From Streptomyces sp. TRM70350 (lineage in GTDB: Bacteria > Actinomycetota > Actinomycetes > Streptomycetales > Streptomycetaceae): a DNA stretch of 61,597 nucleotides. The stretch lies in contig NZ_JAHUXH010000038.1 in the NCBI RefSeq assembly GCF_019219825.1, positions 1 through 61,597 on the forward strand, in the 5' to 3' direction. Below are positions 24,394 to 32,790 of this stretch, one piece after another. Position numbers and translations under genes: made by a program. Position 1 is the stretch's first letter. Each line of letters starts with the position of its first letter. The notes under the pieces are model-generated. The model saw only the letters and a list, made by a program, of their open reading frames with translations. It did no database searches and was not told where the DNA came from.

Positions 24394-25035
24394 ATGAGCA
24401 TGCTGACTCCCCCCGGCATGGGCGGCCAGTACCGGATCACGGGGGACAAGTACCCGCGGATGCGTCCAGCCCGTCGGCGCGGCAGGCTCGTACTCGTCGT
24501 CACCGCGTCCGTCGTCGTGATCGGCATCCTCGGCTGGGGCACCCTGCAACTCGTCAACGTCTTCACCGGCGGCGGCGACCGGGCCTCGGCAGCCGGTACC
24601 AAGGCGGACTGCGCCACCAAGGCCAGCCCCTCGCCCAGCCCGACCGTGGCCGTGCCGCAGCCCCGCGCGGTGACCGTCAACGTGCTCAACGCCACGACCC
24701 GCAGCGGCCTCGCCAAGCGGACCGCCGACGAACTGAAGAAACGTGGCTTCAGGATCGGCGAGGTGGGCAACGCGCCGCAGCAGTGGGACAAGAAGGTGAA
24801 GGGCACCGGGCTGCTGATCGGCCCCGCCTCGGCCCTGAACACCGCACTGCCGGTGCTCGCCACCCAGCTCCCCACCGCCGAGCGCAGCACGGACCCCACG
24901 CGAAAAGGACCGGCCGTCGACCTGATCATCGGCAACGGCTTCAAGGAACTGGCGCGGAAGACCGACGCGGACCGCGCACTGGCCGAGCTGACCGCACCGC
25001 GGCCGACGGCGACCGGGGTGAAGACGAGCTGCTGA
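24394..25035 (+). CDS. LytR C-terminal-domain membrane protein
   Basis: 213 aa. Cytoplasmic N-terminus of about 30 residues with RRRGR, one TM helix (LVLVVTASVVVIGILGWGTLQ, about 32-52), then an extracytoplasmic domain with VTVNVLNATTRSGLAKRTAD and LKKRGFRIGEVGNAP. This is the LytR_C domain found at the end of LCP wall-polymer ligases and as stand-alone anchored proteins. It probably acts in cell-wall polymer metabolism. Opposite strand to upp. Confidence 0.85.
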   Translation: MSMLTPPGMGGQYRITGDKYPRMRPARRRGRLVLVVTASVVVIGILGWGTLQLVNVFTGGGDRASAAGTKADCATKASPSPSPTVAVPQPRAVTVNVLNATTRSGLAKRTADELKKRGFRIGEVGNAPQQWDKKVKGTGLLIGPASALNTALPVLATQLPTAERSTDPTRKGPAVDLIIGNGFKELARKTDADRALAELTAPRPTATGVKTSC

Positions 25036-25161
25036 GGGGCGCGGAGCGGCGAGGGGGTGTGGAGCGGTGAAGGACGGCTGCTGAGCACGAGCCGTGGATG
25101 CCGCTCTGCGGCTTGATGGGACTCCGCGCCTGACCGGACCACCCTGGCACACCTGGGCATA

Positions 25162-25460
25162 CGAGCCTGAGGGGCCCCGGGCGAACCTGGGCCTGCGAGC
25201 CTGAGGGGCCCCGGGCGAACCTGGGCCTGCGAGCCTGAGGGGCCCCGGGCGAACCTGGGCCTGCGAGCCTGAGGGGCCCCGGGCGAACCTGAACCTGGGT
25301 CTGCGAGCCTGCTGAGCCCTGTCGGCTTGCCTGGCGCCTGTCCGCCTGTCCGCCTGTCCGCCTGCTCGACGTACCTCGCCTGCCCGCCGCCTGGCGGCTT
25401 GCCCGGCGCCTGGCGGCCTGCCCGGCCTGCTCGACGTACCTCGCCTGCCGGGCCCGCCGT
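25162..25460. repeat. 34-bp tandem repeats and shorter CCTGCC-type repeats
   Basis: A 34-bp unit beginning CGAGCCTGAGGGGCCCCGGG starts at 25162, 25196, 25230 and 25264, with a partial fifth copy at 25304. A second pattern follows: TGTCCGCC three times (about 25333-25360) and the block CCTGCTCGACGTACCTCGCC at about 25360 and 25427. The 34-bp period is not a multiple of three and no gene is present at 25036-25465. Confidence 0.8.
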
Positions 25461-25465
25461 CGGAC

Positions 25466-26101
25466 TTACTCCGCCGCCCCGTACATCCGGTCCCCCGCGT
25501 CGCCCAGCCCCGGGACGATGTAGCCGTGCTCGTTGAGGCGCTCGTCGACCGAGGCCGTGACGACCGTCACCGGGGTGCCGGCCAGCTCGCGCTCCATCAG
25601 TTCGACGCCCTCGGGGGCGGCCAGCAGGACCACCGCCGTGACGTCGTCGGCGCCGCGCTTGATCAGCTCCTGGATCGCCGCGACCAGGGTGCCGCCGGTG
25701 GCCAGCATCGGGTCCAGGACGTACACCTGGCGGCCGGAGAGGTCCTCCGGCATGCGGGTGGCGTACGTGGAGGCCTGGAGCGTCTCCTCGTTGCGGATCA
25801 TGCCCAGGAAGCCCACCTCGGCGGTCGGCAGCAGCCGGACCATGCCGTCCAGCATGCCGAGACCGGCCCGCAGGATCGGCACGACCAGCGGGCGCGGGTG
25901 GGAGAGCTTGACGCCGGTGGTGGTGGCGACCGGGGTGGTGATGTCGACCTGTTCGGTGCGCACGTCGCGCGTGGCCTCGTAGGCGAGCAGGGTGACCAGC
26001 TCGTCGGCGAGACGACGGAAGGTCGCGGAGTCGGTGCGCTGGTCGCGCAGCGTGGTGAGCTTGTGGGCGACCAGGGGGTGGTCGACGACGTGGAGACGCA
26101 T
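25466..26101 (-). CDS. upp: Uracil phosphoribosyltransferase
   Basis: 211 aa cytosolic enzyme making UMP from uracil and PRPP (pyrimidine salvage). Start ATG 26101 (MRLHVVDHPLVAHKLT) matches the family start. The PRPP-binding loop is VLDPMLATGGTL (about 129-140), the flexible loop region is PRPLVVPILRAGLGMLDG, and the uracil-binding C-terminus is GYIVPGLGDAGDR. Length is the usual one. Monocistronic; repeats follow its stop. Confidence 0.96.
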   Translation of the reverse strand: MRLHVVDHPLVAHKLTTLRDQRTDSATFRRLADELVTLLAYEATRDVRTEQVDITTPVATTTGVKLSHPRPLVVPILRAGLGMLDGMVRLLPTAEVGFLGMIRNEETLQASTYATRMPEDLSGRQVYVLDPMLATGGTLVAAIQELIKRGADDVTAVVLLAAPEGVELMERELAGTPVTVVTASVDERLNEHGYIVPGLGDAGDRMYGAAE

Positions 26102-26197
26102 GGGCACAACAGTAACCGCGCTTCGGGCCCGGCACTCCCTGGCGTCAAACCCGCCATCCGGGGGAAGGTGAGTGGGACGGATAGGGGTGGTGTGCCT

Positions 26198-26401
26198 ATG
26201 CCTGACCTGCCAGAGCCGCCCGACCACGGGTCCCGGGCGGACGCGAGCGAGCAGGAGACCGACGCCGAGCGGAGGCGGCGCCGGGCGCAGTTCCTGCGGG
26301 AACTCGCCGAGGCCCGGGAACTTCGTGACCGCGTTCAGCCGCGCCGCGCCAAGGCGGCCCGCCTGCGGCACGCGATGCGCATGCGAACGTTTCGCTGGTA
26401 G
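26198..26401 (+). CDS. Small Arg-rich hypothetical protein
   Basis: 67 aa from ATG 26198, about 8 nt after AGGGGTGG (GTG 26192 is in frame). Acidic first 25 residues (MPDLPEPPDHGSRADASEQE), then a strongly basic helix (ERRRRRAQFLRELAEARELR) to RMRTFRW. I recall similar proteins beside upp in Streptomyces but no function. Divergent from upp. Confidence 0.65.
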   Translation: MPDLPEPPDHGSRADASEQETDAERRRRRAQFLRELAEARELRDRVQPRRAKAARLRHAMRMRTFRW

Positions 26402-26704
26402 CCCCCGCGCCTGGTGCCGGGGCGGGAAGAACCGTGACCCGTGCGGTCGTTGCCGGGGTGGGCGTGCGTGGCCTCGGCCGAAAGCCGCGTACGATCCGCT
26501 GGTGGCGGCAACGAGTGTGCTGGTGAGTCGTTCGCGGACGTGCGATCAAAACAGCCGGACACAGCGGGCCGAAGACGTCCCCTGAACGCCTTGTTTCTGC
26601 CACGATTCCGAGTGGGTGGGGCTCGGAGCCCGAGCTCTCCCCGCCCGCAGCCTCCGCCGGGGGGACCCCCAACCGGCACGCCTATGACCAGTGGGAGAGT
26701 CACG
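26402..26704. other. Spacer upstream of the tadA pair with a GC palindrome
   Basis: No gene seen. At about 26610-26670 a hairpin-rich segment with GGGGCTCGGAGCCCGAGCTC and CCTCCGCCGGGGGGACCCCC resembles a diverged member of the dispersed palindromic repeats, immediately before the start of the tadA-associated gene. Confidence 0.4.
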
Positions 26705-27244
26705 GTGTACTTCGCCGCACTGCTCGCGCGCACCGAAGACGGGTGGGAAGCGAGCGACACAGAGCTCGACGATGTGGAGACCCTGTCGGATCTGGCCGAC
26801 CTGGCCCGGGAAGCCTCTCCCGACGAGGACACGGTGCTCGTCCTGATCGAGCAGGAGGACGCCTGGTTCGGCGTGGTCCGCGTGGACGGCGAGGACGACC
26901 CTCGTATCTACGTCTCGGACGCCGCCGCTGCTGCTCGCAGCAGCTACGGCGAGATCCTGCTCACCGACGAACTGCTCGGCCGCGAGCCGGCCGACGACGC
27001 GGCCGCCGACCTGGACGCCCTCGACCTGGACGGCACCGAGGACGGTGAGCCAGAGGACGACGCCGACGACGGCGAGGAGGACGGCGGCTCCGCCGAGGCC
27101 GTGCCGCACGGCCCGGTCGGTGACACCGGCATCCTCGACGACCTCGGCGTCAGTGAGAAGGAGCTGCTGTCGCTGTCGGAGGACGCGCTCACCGAGATCG
27201 CCGAGGCCCTGGGCGCCTCGGAGACCCTGGAGACCGTCCGCTGA
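26705..27244 (+). CDS. tRNA adenosine deaminase-associated protein
   Basis: 179 aa from GTG 26705 (VYFAALLARTEDGWE), with GGGAGAG 6 nt upstream; the in-frame ATG 26684 is less likely. An N-terminal alpha/beta part (LLARTEDGWEASDTELDDVE, VLIEQEDAWFGVVRVDGEDD) is followed by a very acidic linker rich in Asp/Glu (about 100-140) and a C-terminal helical part. It always precedes tadA in the actinomycetes I know and is named for that. Its function is not known; it may be a partner of TadA. Confidence 0.88.
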   Translation: MYFAALLARTEDGWEASDTELDDVETLSDLADLAREASPDEDTVLVLIEQEDAWFGVVRVDGEDDPRIYVSDAAAAARSSYGEILLTDELLGREPADDAAADLDALDLDGTEDGEPEDDADDGEEDGGSAEAVPHGPVGDTGILDDLGVSEKELLSLSEDALTEIAEALGASETLETVR

Positions 27245-27276
27245 CCCCGTCCGACCCGAGTACGACCCCGGACCCG

Positions 27277-27732
27277 GTGCGCGACCCCTGGCGGGCCGCG
27301 ATGCGGCTCGCCCTGGACGAGGCCCGGCGGGCGGTCCGGGGCGGCGACGTCCCCGTCGGCGCGGTCGTCCTCGCCGCCGACGGTACGACCGTGCTCGCCG
27401 CCGGGCACAACGAACGCGAGGCCACCGGCGATCCGACCGCGCACGCCGAGGTCCTCGCCATTCGGCGGGCGGCCGCGGCGCTGGGCACCTGGCGGTTGAC
27501 CGACTGCACCCTCGTGGTCACCCTGGAGCCCTGCACGATGTGCGCGGGCGCGATCGTCCAGTCCCGGGTGGACCGCGTCGTCTACGGCGCCCGCGACGAC
27601 AAGGCCGGCGCGGCCGGCTCCCTCTGGGACGTCGTACGCGACCGGCGCCTCAACCACCGCCCCGAGGTCATCGAGGGCGTGCTGGCGGAGGAGTGCGCGG
27701 CGCTGCTCACGGACTTCTTCCGGGCCCGCTGA
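27277..27732 (+). CDS. tadA: tRNA(adenine34) deaminase
   Basis: 151 aa zinc enzyme converting A34 to inosine in tRNA-Arg(ACG). Zinc/proton-shuttle motif HAE in DPTAHAEVLAIRRA (about 58-60) and PCxxC in LEPCTMCAGAI (about 87-91). GTG 27277 is the first start consistent with the family (RDPWRAAMRLALDEAR). Follows the associated protein by 32 bp and precedes tRNA-Ser(CGA) by 44 bp. Confidence 0.94.
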   Translation: MRDPWRAAMRLALDEARRAVRGGDVPVGAVVLAADGTTVLAAGHNEREATGDPTAHAEVLAIRRAAAALGTWRLTDCTLVVTLEPCTMCAGAIVQSRVDRVVYGARDDKAGAAGSLWDVVRDRRLNHRPEVIEGVLAEECAALLTDFFRAR

Positions 27733-27776
27733 ATACGAATTTCTGAGCACGCCCACCTTGCTGTAAGGTCTCCCTC

Positions 27777-27861
27777 GGTAGCGTGTCCGAGCGGCCGAAG
27801 GAGCTCGCCTCGAAAGCGAGTGTGGCGCAAGTCACCGAGGGTTCAAATCCCTCCGCTACCG
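27777..27861 (+). tRNA. tRNA-Ser(CGA)
   Basis: 85 nt. Acceptor stem GGTAGCG (27777-27783) pairs with CGCTACC (27854-27860), discriminator G 27861, CCA not encoded. Anticodon arm CTCGC-CTCGAAA-GCGAG gives anticodon CGA; a long variable arm (TGTGGCGCAAGTCACC) and T arm GAGGG-TTCAAAT-CCCTC are present. Reads UCG. Confidence 0.95.
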
Positions 27862-27870
27862 CTCGTAGCC

Positions 27871-27901
27871 GAAGGGCCCGGTCCACTGGACCGGGCCCTT
27901 C
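27871..27901 (+). terminator. tRNA-Ser(CGA) terminator
   Basis: Perfect 15-bp inverted repeat GAAGGGCCCGGTCCA (27871-27885) / TGGACCGGGCCCTTC (27887-27901). Bases 27879-27912 recur as an exact inverted copy at 33811-33844. Confidence 0.85.
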
Positions 27902-27912
27902 GTGATGTTCCG

Positions 27913-28241
27913 GGCGCCGGCCACCGTCACGGGAGCGACGCTGCCCCGAGGCCGTCAGGAGCCCAGGACGTCCATGAGGTGGTCGTCGAGGTCGGCCACC
28001 CAGTCCTCCCGCCGCCACGGCCGCAGCTCCTGCCGGGCCTTCCGCGGCCGCAGCGCCGGCACCCGGCCGCCGGTCGACGCCGCTGCGGCCACGCACTCGC
28101 TGCACCAGCACCCTGGCCCGCTCGGTGGTCCGGGCGGCGGGGAGTTGACGGCGCGAACCGTGCCCAGCACCGGCTCACGTAAACCCGACCGGGAGCAGTG
28201 CCACCCCCGCCCATGAGACAGGAGTGCCGCCGCGACGACCG
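27913..28241. other. Spacer with a possible minus-strand gene tail
   Basis: No confident gene. A minus-strand frame ending at 27955 reads RKARQELRPWRREDWVADLD before DHLMDVLGS and a stop, which looks protein-like, but no start or upstream homology is visible. It may be a remnant displaced by rearrangement at the tRNA. Confidence 0.25.
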
Positions 28242-28952
28242 TCAGCTCGCCCGCCAGTACCCCAGCGCGTGCATCCGATCCTTTGGCACAGACAGCTCCT
28301 TGCGCACATACGACGCCAGCGTCCGCGTCGTCACCGTGTCGCAGGCGATCCAGACGTACGGAGCCGGGGTGGCCGTCAGCAGCGCGGGCAGCGCGGCCCG
28401 TACGGCGTCCACCAGGCCGGGACGCGGCACCCGCCGTATCTCGTGCCGAGCCGTGTCCGCGCGGCACGGCAGGCCCTTCAGCTCGCCCTCGAACCAGATC
28501 GTCGCCGGGGCCGGACCGAGGGCGTCGAGGAGGGAGTTGAGCGCGGGCAGCGAAGCCGGGTCGGCGATCGCGAAGACGTGTGAGGGCTCGGGCCGGGGAT
28601 GCTGGAAGCCCGTGCCCTGGACCGTCGCCTCGATCGTGTCCCCGGCCTTCGCCGCCCGCGCCCAGTCACTGGCGCGCCCCTCGTGGAGCGCGAACTCCAG
28701 ACTGAACGTGCCGGCCTGCGGGTCCGGGTCGACCAGCGTGTACGCCCGCTGGTGCGGCTTGCCCGCGTTGTCGAACCACAGCCGGACCCACATCGTGGGG
28801 TGGACCGCGCAGGCCGTGAGCAGGCCGCCGTCGGTGAAGTGCAGCCGCCGGTACTCCGGCGTGACGTGCTCGGCGCCCGTCACGGTGAGGACGAAGTCCT
28901 TCGCGCCCATCAGCTTCAGGACCGTGCCCTGCCAACCGTGCCCCTGCCCCAT
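28242..28952 (-). CDS. Siderophore-interacting protein (FAD-binding ferric-siderophore reductase)
   Basis: 236 aa, ATG 28952 behind AAGGAGCG. FAD-binding R-x-Y-T motif in HQRAYTLVDPDP (about 68-79), a SIP-family NAD(P)H-binding half starting HVFAIADPASLPALNSLLDA, and a C-terminal YVWIACDTVTTRTLASYVRK. Family members (ViuB/SIP) reduce Fe(III)-siderophores in the cytoplasm. A DmdR/IdeR iron box lies 44 bp upstream, so expression should rise under iron limitation. Confidence 0.92.
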   Translation of the reverse strand: MGQGHGWQGTVLKLMGAKDFVLTVTGAEHVTPEYRRLHFTDGGLLTACAVHPTMWVRLWFDNAGKPHQRAYTLVDPDPQAGTFSLEFALHEGRASDWARAAKAGDTIEATVQGTGFQHPRPEPSHVFAIADPASLPALNSLLDALGPAPATIWFEGELKGLPCRADTARHEIRRVPRPGLVDAVRAALPALLTATPAPYVWIACDTVTTRTLASYVRKELSVPKDRMHALGYWRAS

Positions 28953-28995
28953 GGCGCTCCTTCACATTTCGCGTAGCGTTCCGCCCGCGACGAAC

Positions 28996-29014
28996 TTAGG
29001 GAAGGCTAACCTAA
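28996..29014. promoter_or_regulatory. DmdR1/IdeR-type iron box
   Basis: TTAGGGAAGGCTAACCTAA matches the actinobacterial consensus TTAGGTTAGGCTAACCTAA at 17 of 19 positions. It sits between the leftward siderophore-interacting gene and the rightward GNAT remnant, so it probably once controlled both. Confidence 0.85.
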
Positions 29015-29019
29015 AGCGC

Positions 29020-29397
29020 GCAAGTCCTGAAGGGCAGAGGGAGCCGGAGGCGGACCGGGTCGGCGAGTGCTACGAGGTGCGGCCCGACGACATCGGCGTG
29101 CACCTGCTGCTCGCCCCGGCGGGCGAGGGCGGCGCGCGCGAGGGCTGGACGGCGGGCCTGGTCGCCGTACTCGCTGCGTACGTGCTGGTCACGCTCGACC
29201 GGCAGCGGATCGTGGTCGACCCGGGCGTGCGCAACGAGAAGGCGATCGACCGTTTCCTGCGGCAGGGGTTCGTGCCGGGGCCGAAGGCCGTGCTGCCGGA
29301 GGTGAGTCTCCCGGACGTGCACCTCCCGGACGTGCACCTGCCTCGGAAGCACGCTCAACTCGCGTTCCTGCCCAGGGCGGTAGCCTTCCCCGCGTGA
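29020..29397 (+). pseudogene. 5'-truncated GNAT acetyltransferase of siderophore type
   Basis: The frame reads EPEADRVGECYEVRPDDIGV, then HLLLAPAGEG, YVLVTLDRQRIVVDPGVRNE, KAIDRFLRQGFVPGP and ends after AQLAFLPRAVAFPA. This is the C-terminal half of an IucB/AlcB-like N-acyltransferase. It runs open into the iron box with no start codon for the missing N-terminal half; GTG near 29077 would leave an incomplete fold. PDVHLP is duplicated in tandem. I infer a deletion joining the promoter region to the middle of the gene. Confidence 0.7.
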
Positions 29398-29867
29398 CTC
29401 CAGAAGACCTCGTCGCGCACTACGCCATGGAGCCGATCCCGCGCGAGGGCGGCCTGTTCCGGCAGACCTGGGCCGGGCCGGACCGCCCCGACGGACGTCC
29501 GGAGGGCACCGCCATCGTCGCCCTGCTCCGGCGGGACGACTACTCCGCCCTGCACCGCCTGCCCACCGACGAGGTCTGGCACTTCTACCTCGGCGACCCG
29601 CTGGAGCTGCTGCTCCTCGCCCCCGATGGCACCTCCCGCACGGCCGTCCTAGGACCGGACGTGCTCGGCGGCCAGCACCCGCAGTTCACCGTGGAGGCCG
29701 GAACCTGGATGGGTGGGCGGGTCGTCGAGGGCGGCTCCTGGACGTTCTTCGGCTGCACGATGGCGCCCGGGTTCACCTTCGCGGGGTACGAGCACGGCGA
29801 CGCCGCCGAGCTGACCGCCCGCTATCCGGACCGGGCCGACCGGATCGTGGAACTGTGTCGGCCATGA
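29394..29867 (+). CDS. Cupin (DUF985) family protein
   Basis: 157 aa from GTG 29394, with TAGCCT at 29381-29386 only 7 nt upstream, so probably leaderless. Double-stranded beta-helix protein: GGLFRQTWAGPD, ALHRLPTDEVWHFYLGDPLE with the metal-type H and E positions, TWMGGRVVEGGSWTFFGCTM and APGFTFAGYEHGD. DUF985 cupins resemble sugar epimerase or isomerase folds; the substrate is unknown. Its start overlaps the stop of the GNAT remnant. Confidence 0.88.
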   Translation: MTPEDLVAHYAMEPIPREGGLFRQTWAGPDRPDGRPEGTAIVALLRRDDYSALHRLPTDEVWHFYLGDPLELLLLAPDGTSRTAVLGPDVLGGQHPQFTVEAGTWMGGRVVEGGSWTFFGCTMAPGFTFAGYEHGDAAELTARYPDRADRIVELCRP

Positions 29868-29874
29868 GGTTGCT

Positions 29875-30648
29875 GTGACGGCCATGAGGTTGCTGGAGGG
29901 CCAGGTCGCCCTCGTCACGGGCGCGGGCGGCGGGATCGGCCGGGGCATCGCCCTGCGGTTCGCGGAGCAGGGCGCGGCGGTCGCGGTGCACTGCCGTACG
30001 TCGGTGGAGTCGGCGCGTGAAGTGGCCTCGCTCATCGAGGACTCGGGCGGACGGGCCGTCGTACTGCAGGCCGATCTGACCGACGAGGACGCGTGCCGAC
30101 GCGTGGTGCGCGAGGCCGCCGAGTGGGGCCACGGGCGGCTGACCGCGCTGGTCAACAACGCCGCCGTGCAGCCGGTGCGGGAACTCGCCGGGATGACCGC
30201 GGCCGACTGGCGGACGGTTGTGGACACCAACCTGACCAGCGTGTTCGCCTGCACGCAGGCGGCCGTGGAGGTTATGCGGGAGCGGGGCGAAGGAGGTTCG
30301 GTGACGCACATCGCCTCCATCGAGGCGAGCGCACCGGCACCGGCGCACGCGCACTACTGCGCCTCCAAGGCGGCGGTCGTGATGCACGCCCGGTCGGCGG
30401 CGCTGGAGTACGGGCGGTACGGGATCCGCGTCAACACCGTCTCACCCGGGCTGATCGACCGGGAGGGGCTGGCGGAGGGCTGGCCGGAGGGCGTGGAGCG
30501 CTGGCAGCGGGCGGTGCCGCTCGGGCGGCTGGGGCGGGCGGAGGACATCGGGGACGCGTGCGTGTTCCTGGCCTCGCCACTGGCGTCCTGGGTGTCGGGG
30601 CACGACCTGGTGGTGGACGGGGGCGTCTCGGCGCGTCCGACATGGTGA
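29875..30648 (+). CDS. SDR-family oxidoreductase
   Basis: 257 aa from GTG 29875 (ATG 29884 also possible). Rossmann motif TGAGGGIGRG (about 15-24), NNAA at about 97-100, catalytic Ser in IASIEAS and Y-x-x-x-K in YCASKAA, then VNTVSPG. Classical NAD(P)-dependent dehydrogenase; substrate unknown. The 16-bp GGCCATGAGGTTGCTG is directly repeated across its start (29861 and 29879). The 3' end of the gene is part of a 105-bp tandem duplication. Confidence 0.9.
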   Translation: MTAMRLLEGQVALVTGAGGGIGRGIALRFAEQGAAVAVHCRTSVESAREVASLIEDSGGRAVVLQADLTDEDACRRVVREAAEWGHGRLTALVNNAAVQPVRELAGMTAADWRTVVDTNLTSVFACTQAAVEVMRERGEGGSVTHIASIEASAPAPAHAHYCASKAAVVMHARSAALEYGRYGIRVNTVSPGLIDREGLAEGWPEGVERWQRAVPLGRLGRAEDIGDACVFLASPLASWVSGHDLVVDGGVSARPTW

Positions 30649-30802
30649 GAGCCTCCTGGGGTGAGTACGCCGGGCGCCGCGTCCGTACGTATCCCGGACG
30701 TGGGGCACGACCTGGTGGTGGACGGGGGTATCTCGGCGCGTCCCACATGGTGAGACCTGCCTGGGATGAGCACGCCGGGCTTCGCATCCGTACGTATCCC
30801 GG
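30597..30802 (+). repeat. 105-bp tandem duplication covering the 3' end of the SDR gene
   Basis: GGGGCACGACCTGGTGGTGG starts at 30597 and again at 30702. Both copies contain the SDR C-terminus (HDLVVDGG to P-T-W-stop) and the following spacer up to CCGTACGTATCCCGG. They differ at scattered positions, so the duplication is not recent. Confidence 0.85.
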
Positions 30803-30827
30803 GAGCAGGTCCGACGACGGAGCGGCG

Positions 30828-32714
30828 ATGGGGATGTGCGATGGCGGAGCACGGCACGGCGACGGCGGCGGCGACGGCGCGTCCCGACGACCCGGCCCGC
30901 TCCGACTCCGGCTCCGGCGACTTCGGCGGCTGGTGCTGCTGGTCGCTGTGCTGGTCCTGCTGCTCCTCGGCGGCGCGGCCCCCGCGTCCGCGCACGCCGG
31001 ACTCCGCGGCACCGACCCCCGCGACGGATCCGTCCTCGACTCCGCTCCCCGCCACCTCACCCTGACCTTCACCGAGTCCGTCGGGCTCCTCGACGACTCG
31101 GTCCGCGTGATCGACCCCAAGAACCGCCCGGTCGACACCGGCGAGGCCGCACACGCGGGCGACCGCGCCGACACGGTCCGGGTCGGCCTGCCCGCCGATC
31201 TGGCGGACGGTACGTACACCGTGGCCTGGCGGGTCGTCTCGGCGGACAGTCACCCGGTCTCGGGCGCGTTCATCTTCTCGGTGGGCGAGCCGTCGGCGAC
31301 GACCGCCGCGGTGACCGGCCCGACCGAGGATCCGGCGACCGCCTCGCTCTACACCATCGCCCGCTACGCCGCGTACGGCGGTCTGGCCCTGCTCATCGGC
31401 GTCGCCGTCTTCATGTCCGTCGCCTTGCGCGGTCCCACCGACGCCCTGCGCAAACTCCTCCCCGCCGCCTGGCTGACCCTCGTGGTCTCCACGGCCGCCC
31501 TGCTGCTCCTGCGCGGCCCCTACGAACGCGGCACGGGCCTCACGGACGCCCTCGACCCGACCGTCCTGAGCGCCACGCTCACCACCCGGCCCGGCCTGGC
31601 ACTGCTGGCCCGGCTGGCCCTGCTGGCGGCGGCCTTCTTCCTGGTACGCCGCTCAGCCCGCCGTACCACCCACCCCGCGCCCGGGATCGCGCTCGCCGTC
31701 GCGCTGGCCGTCACCTGGGCGGCCTCCGAGCACGCCTCGGCCGGTATCCAGGTGCCGGTGGCGATGACGTCGGCCGTGCTGCACCTGCTGGCCACGGCGG
31801 CCTGGCTGGGCGGCCTCACGGCCCTGCTCACCGTCCTCTACCGCGCCCCGCACGACCTCACGCCCGCCACCGTCGCCCGCTTCTCCCGGCTGGCCCTCGC
31901 CTCGGTGATCGTCCTCACCGTCACCGGTGTCTACCAGTCCTGGCGGGGCCTCGGCACCTGGGAGGCGCTCACCGGCACGACGTACGGCCGCATCCTGCTG
32001 GCCAAACTGGCCGCGGTGGCCCTGCTGCTGGCGGCGGCGGCCTTCTCGCGCCGGTGGACGCGGCGCTGGGCGGCGGGGGAACCGGCGCGGGTGGAGGCGG
32101 AGGCGCGGGTGCTGGAGACGGTGGGCGGCCCGGCGGAAACGACGCAAGCGCAGGTGGAGTCCCCACCAGGGGACGCCCAAGCCGGGGACAGGCCCCCCGT
32201 CGACCACGACGGGGACGACCACCACCGCCGAGCACTCCGCCGCTCCGTCTTCGCCGAGTTCATGACCGGCGTGCTGGTCCTGGTGATCACGACCCTCCTC
32301 ACCATCACCCTCCCGGGCCGCGCCGCCACCGAGTCCGCCGCCGCGCAGACGACGGCCGCCGACGCCGGTGGGGCCACCGCCTCCAGCAGCGTGGTGCCCT
32401 TCGACGTGGGCACCCCGGACGGCCAGGGCAGGGTCCAGCTCGACCTCGCCCCCGGACGGGTGGGCCAGAACCAGGTGCAGGCCGTCGTCTTCGGCCCCGA
32501 CGGCGGCATCGTCACCGTCCCCGAACTGCGCCTCACCTTCACCCTGCGCGCCCAGGATGTCGGCCCGATCGACGCGGAGCTGGAGAACCGGGGCGGCTAC
32601 TGGGGCACGGACCAGCTCCGGCTCCCGCTGCCCGGCACCTGGACCATGAAGATCACGGTCCGGACGACGGACATCGACCAGGTGACGGTGGAGAAGGACG
32701 TGCGGGTGGGCTAG
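30828..32714 (+). CDS. CopC-CopD fusion copper-resistance membrane protein
   Basis: 628 aa from ATG 30828 (ATG 30834 alternative). Signal sequence LVLLVAVLVLLLLGGAAPAS, then mature CopC domain beginning HAGLRGTDPRDGS, whose first His is the expected copper ligand, ending VSADSHPVSGAFIFSVG. CopD follows with about eight helices (GPTDALRKLLPAAWL, ARFSRLALASVIVLTVTGVY) and a long His/Asp-rich loop (VDHDGDDHH). The last 120 residues form a beta domain (VQLDLAPGRVGQNQVQAVVF). Probably takes up or handles periplasmic copper. A deleted partial copy lies at 34769. Confidence 0.9.
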   Translation: MGMCDGGARHGDGGGDGASRRPGPLRLRLRRLRRLVLLVAVLVLLLLGGAAPASAHAGLRGTDPRDGSVLDSAPRHLTLTFTESVGLLDDSVRVIDPKNRPVDTGEAAHAGDRADTVRVGLPADLADGTYTVAWRVVSADSHPVSGAFIFSVGEPSATTAAVTGPTEDPATASLYTIARYAAYGGLALLIGVAVFMSVALRGPTDALRKLLPAAWLTLVVSTAALLLLRGPYERGTGLTDALDPTVLSATLTTRPGLALLARLALLAAAFFLVRRSARRTTHPAPGIALAVALAVTWAASEHASAGIQVPVAMTSAVLHLLATAAWLGGLTALLTVLYRAPHDLTPATVARFSRLALASVIVLTVTGVYQSWRGLGTWEALTGTTYGRILLAKLAAVALLLAAAAFSRRWTRRWAAGEPARVEAEARVLETVGGPAETTQAQVESPPGDAQAGDRPPVDHDGDDHHRRALRRSVFAEFMTGVLVLVITTLLTITLPGRAATESAAAQTTAADAGGATASSSVVPFDVGTPDGQGRVQLDLAPGRVGQNQVQAVVFGPDGGIVTVPELRLTFTLRAQDVGPIDAELENRGGYWGTDQLRLPLPGTWTMKITVRTTDIDQVTVEKDVRVG

Positions 32715-32790
32715 GAAATGGGCTGGGCTCACCCCTCGCGGGTGAAGGCCACCGACACTGAAGCGGCTGCCGGCAGCCGACGATCCGGTT

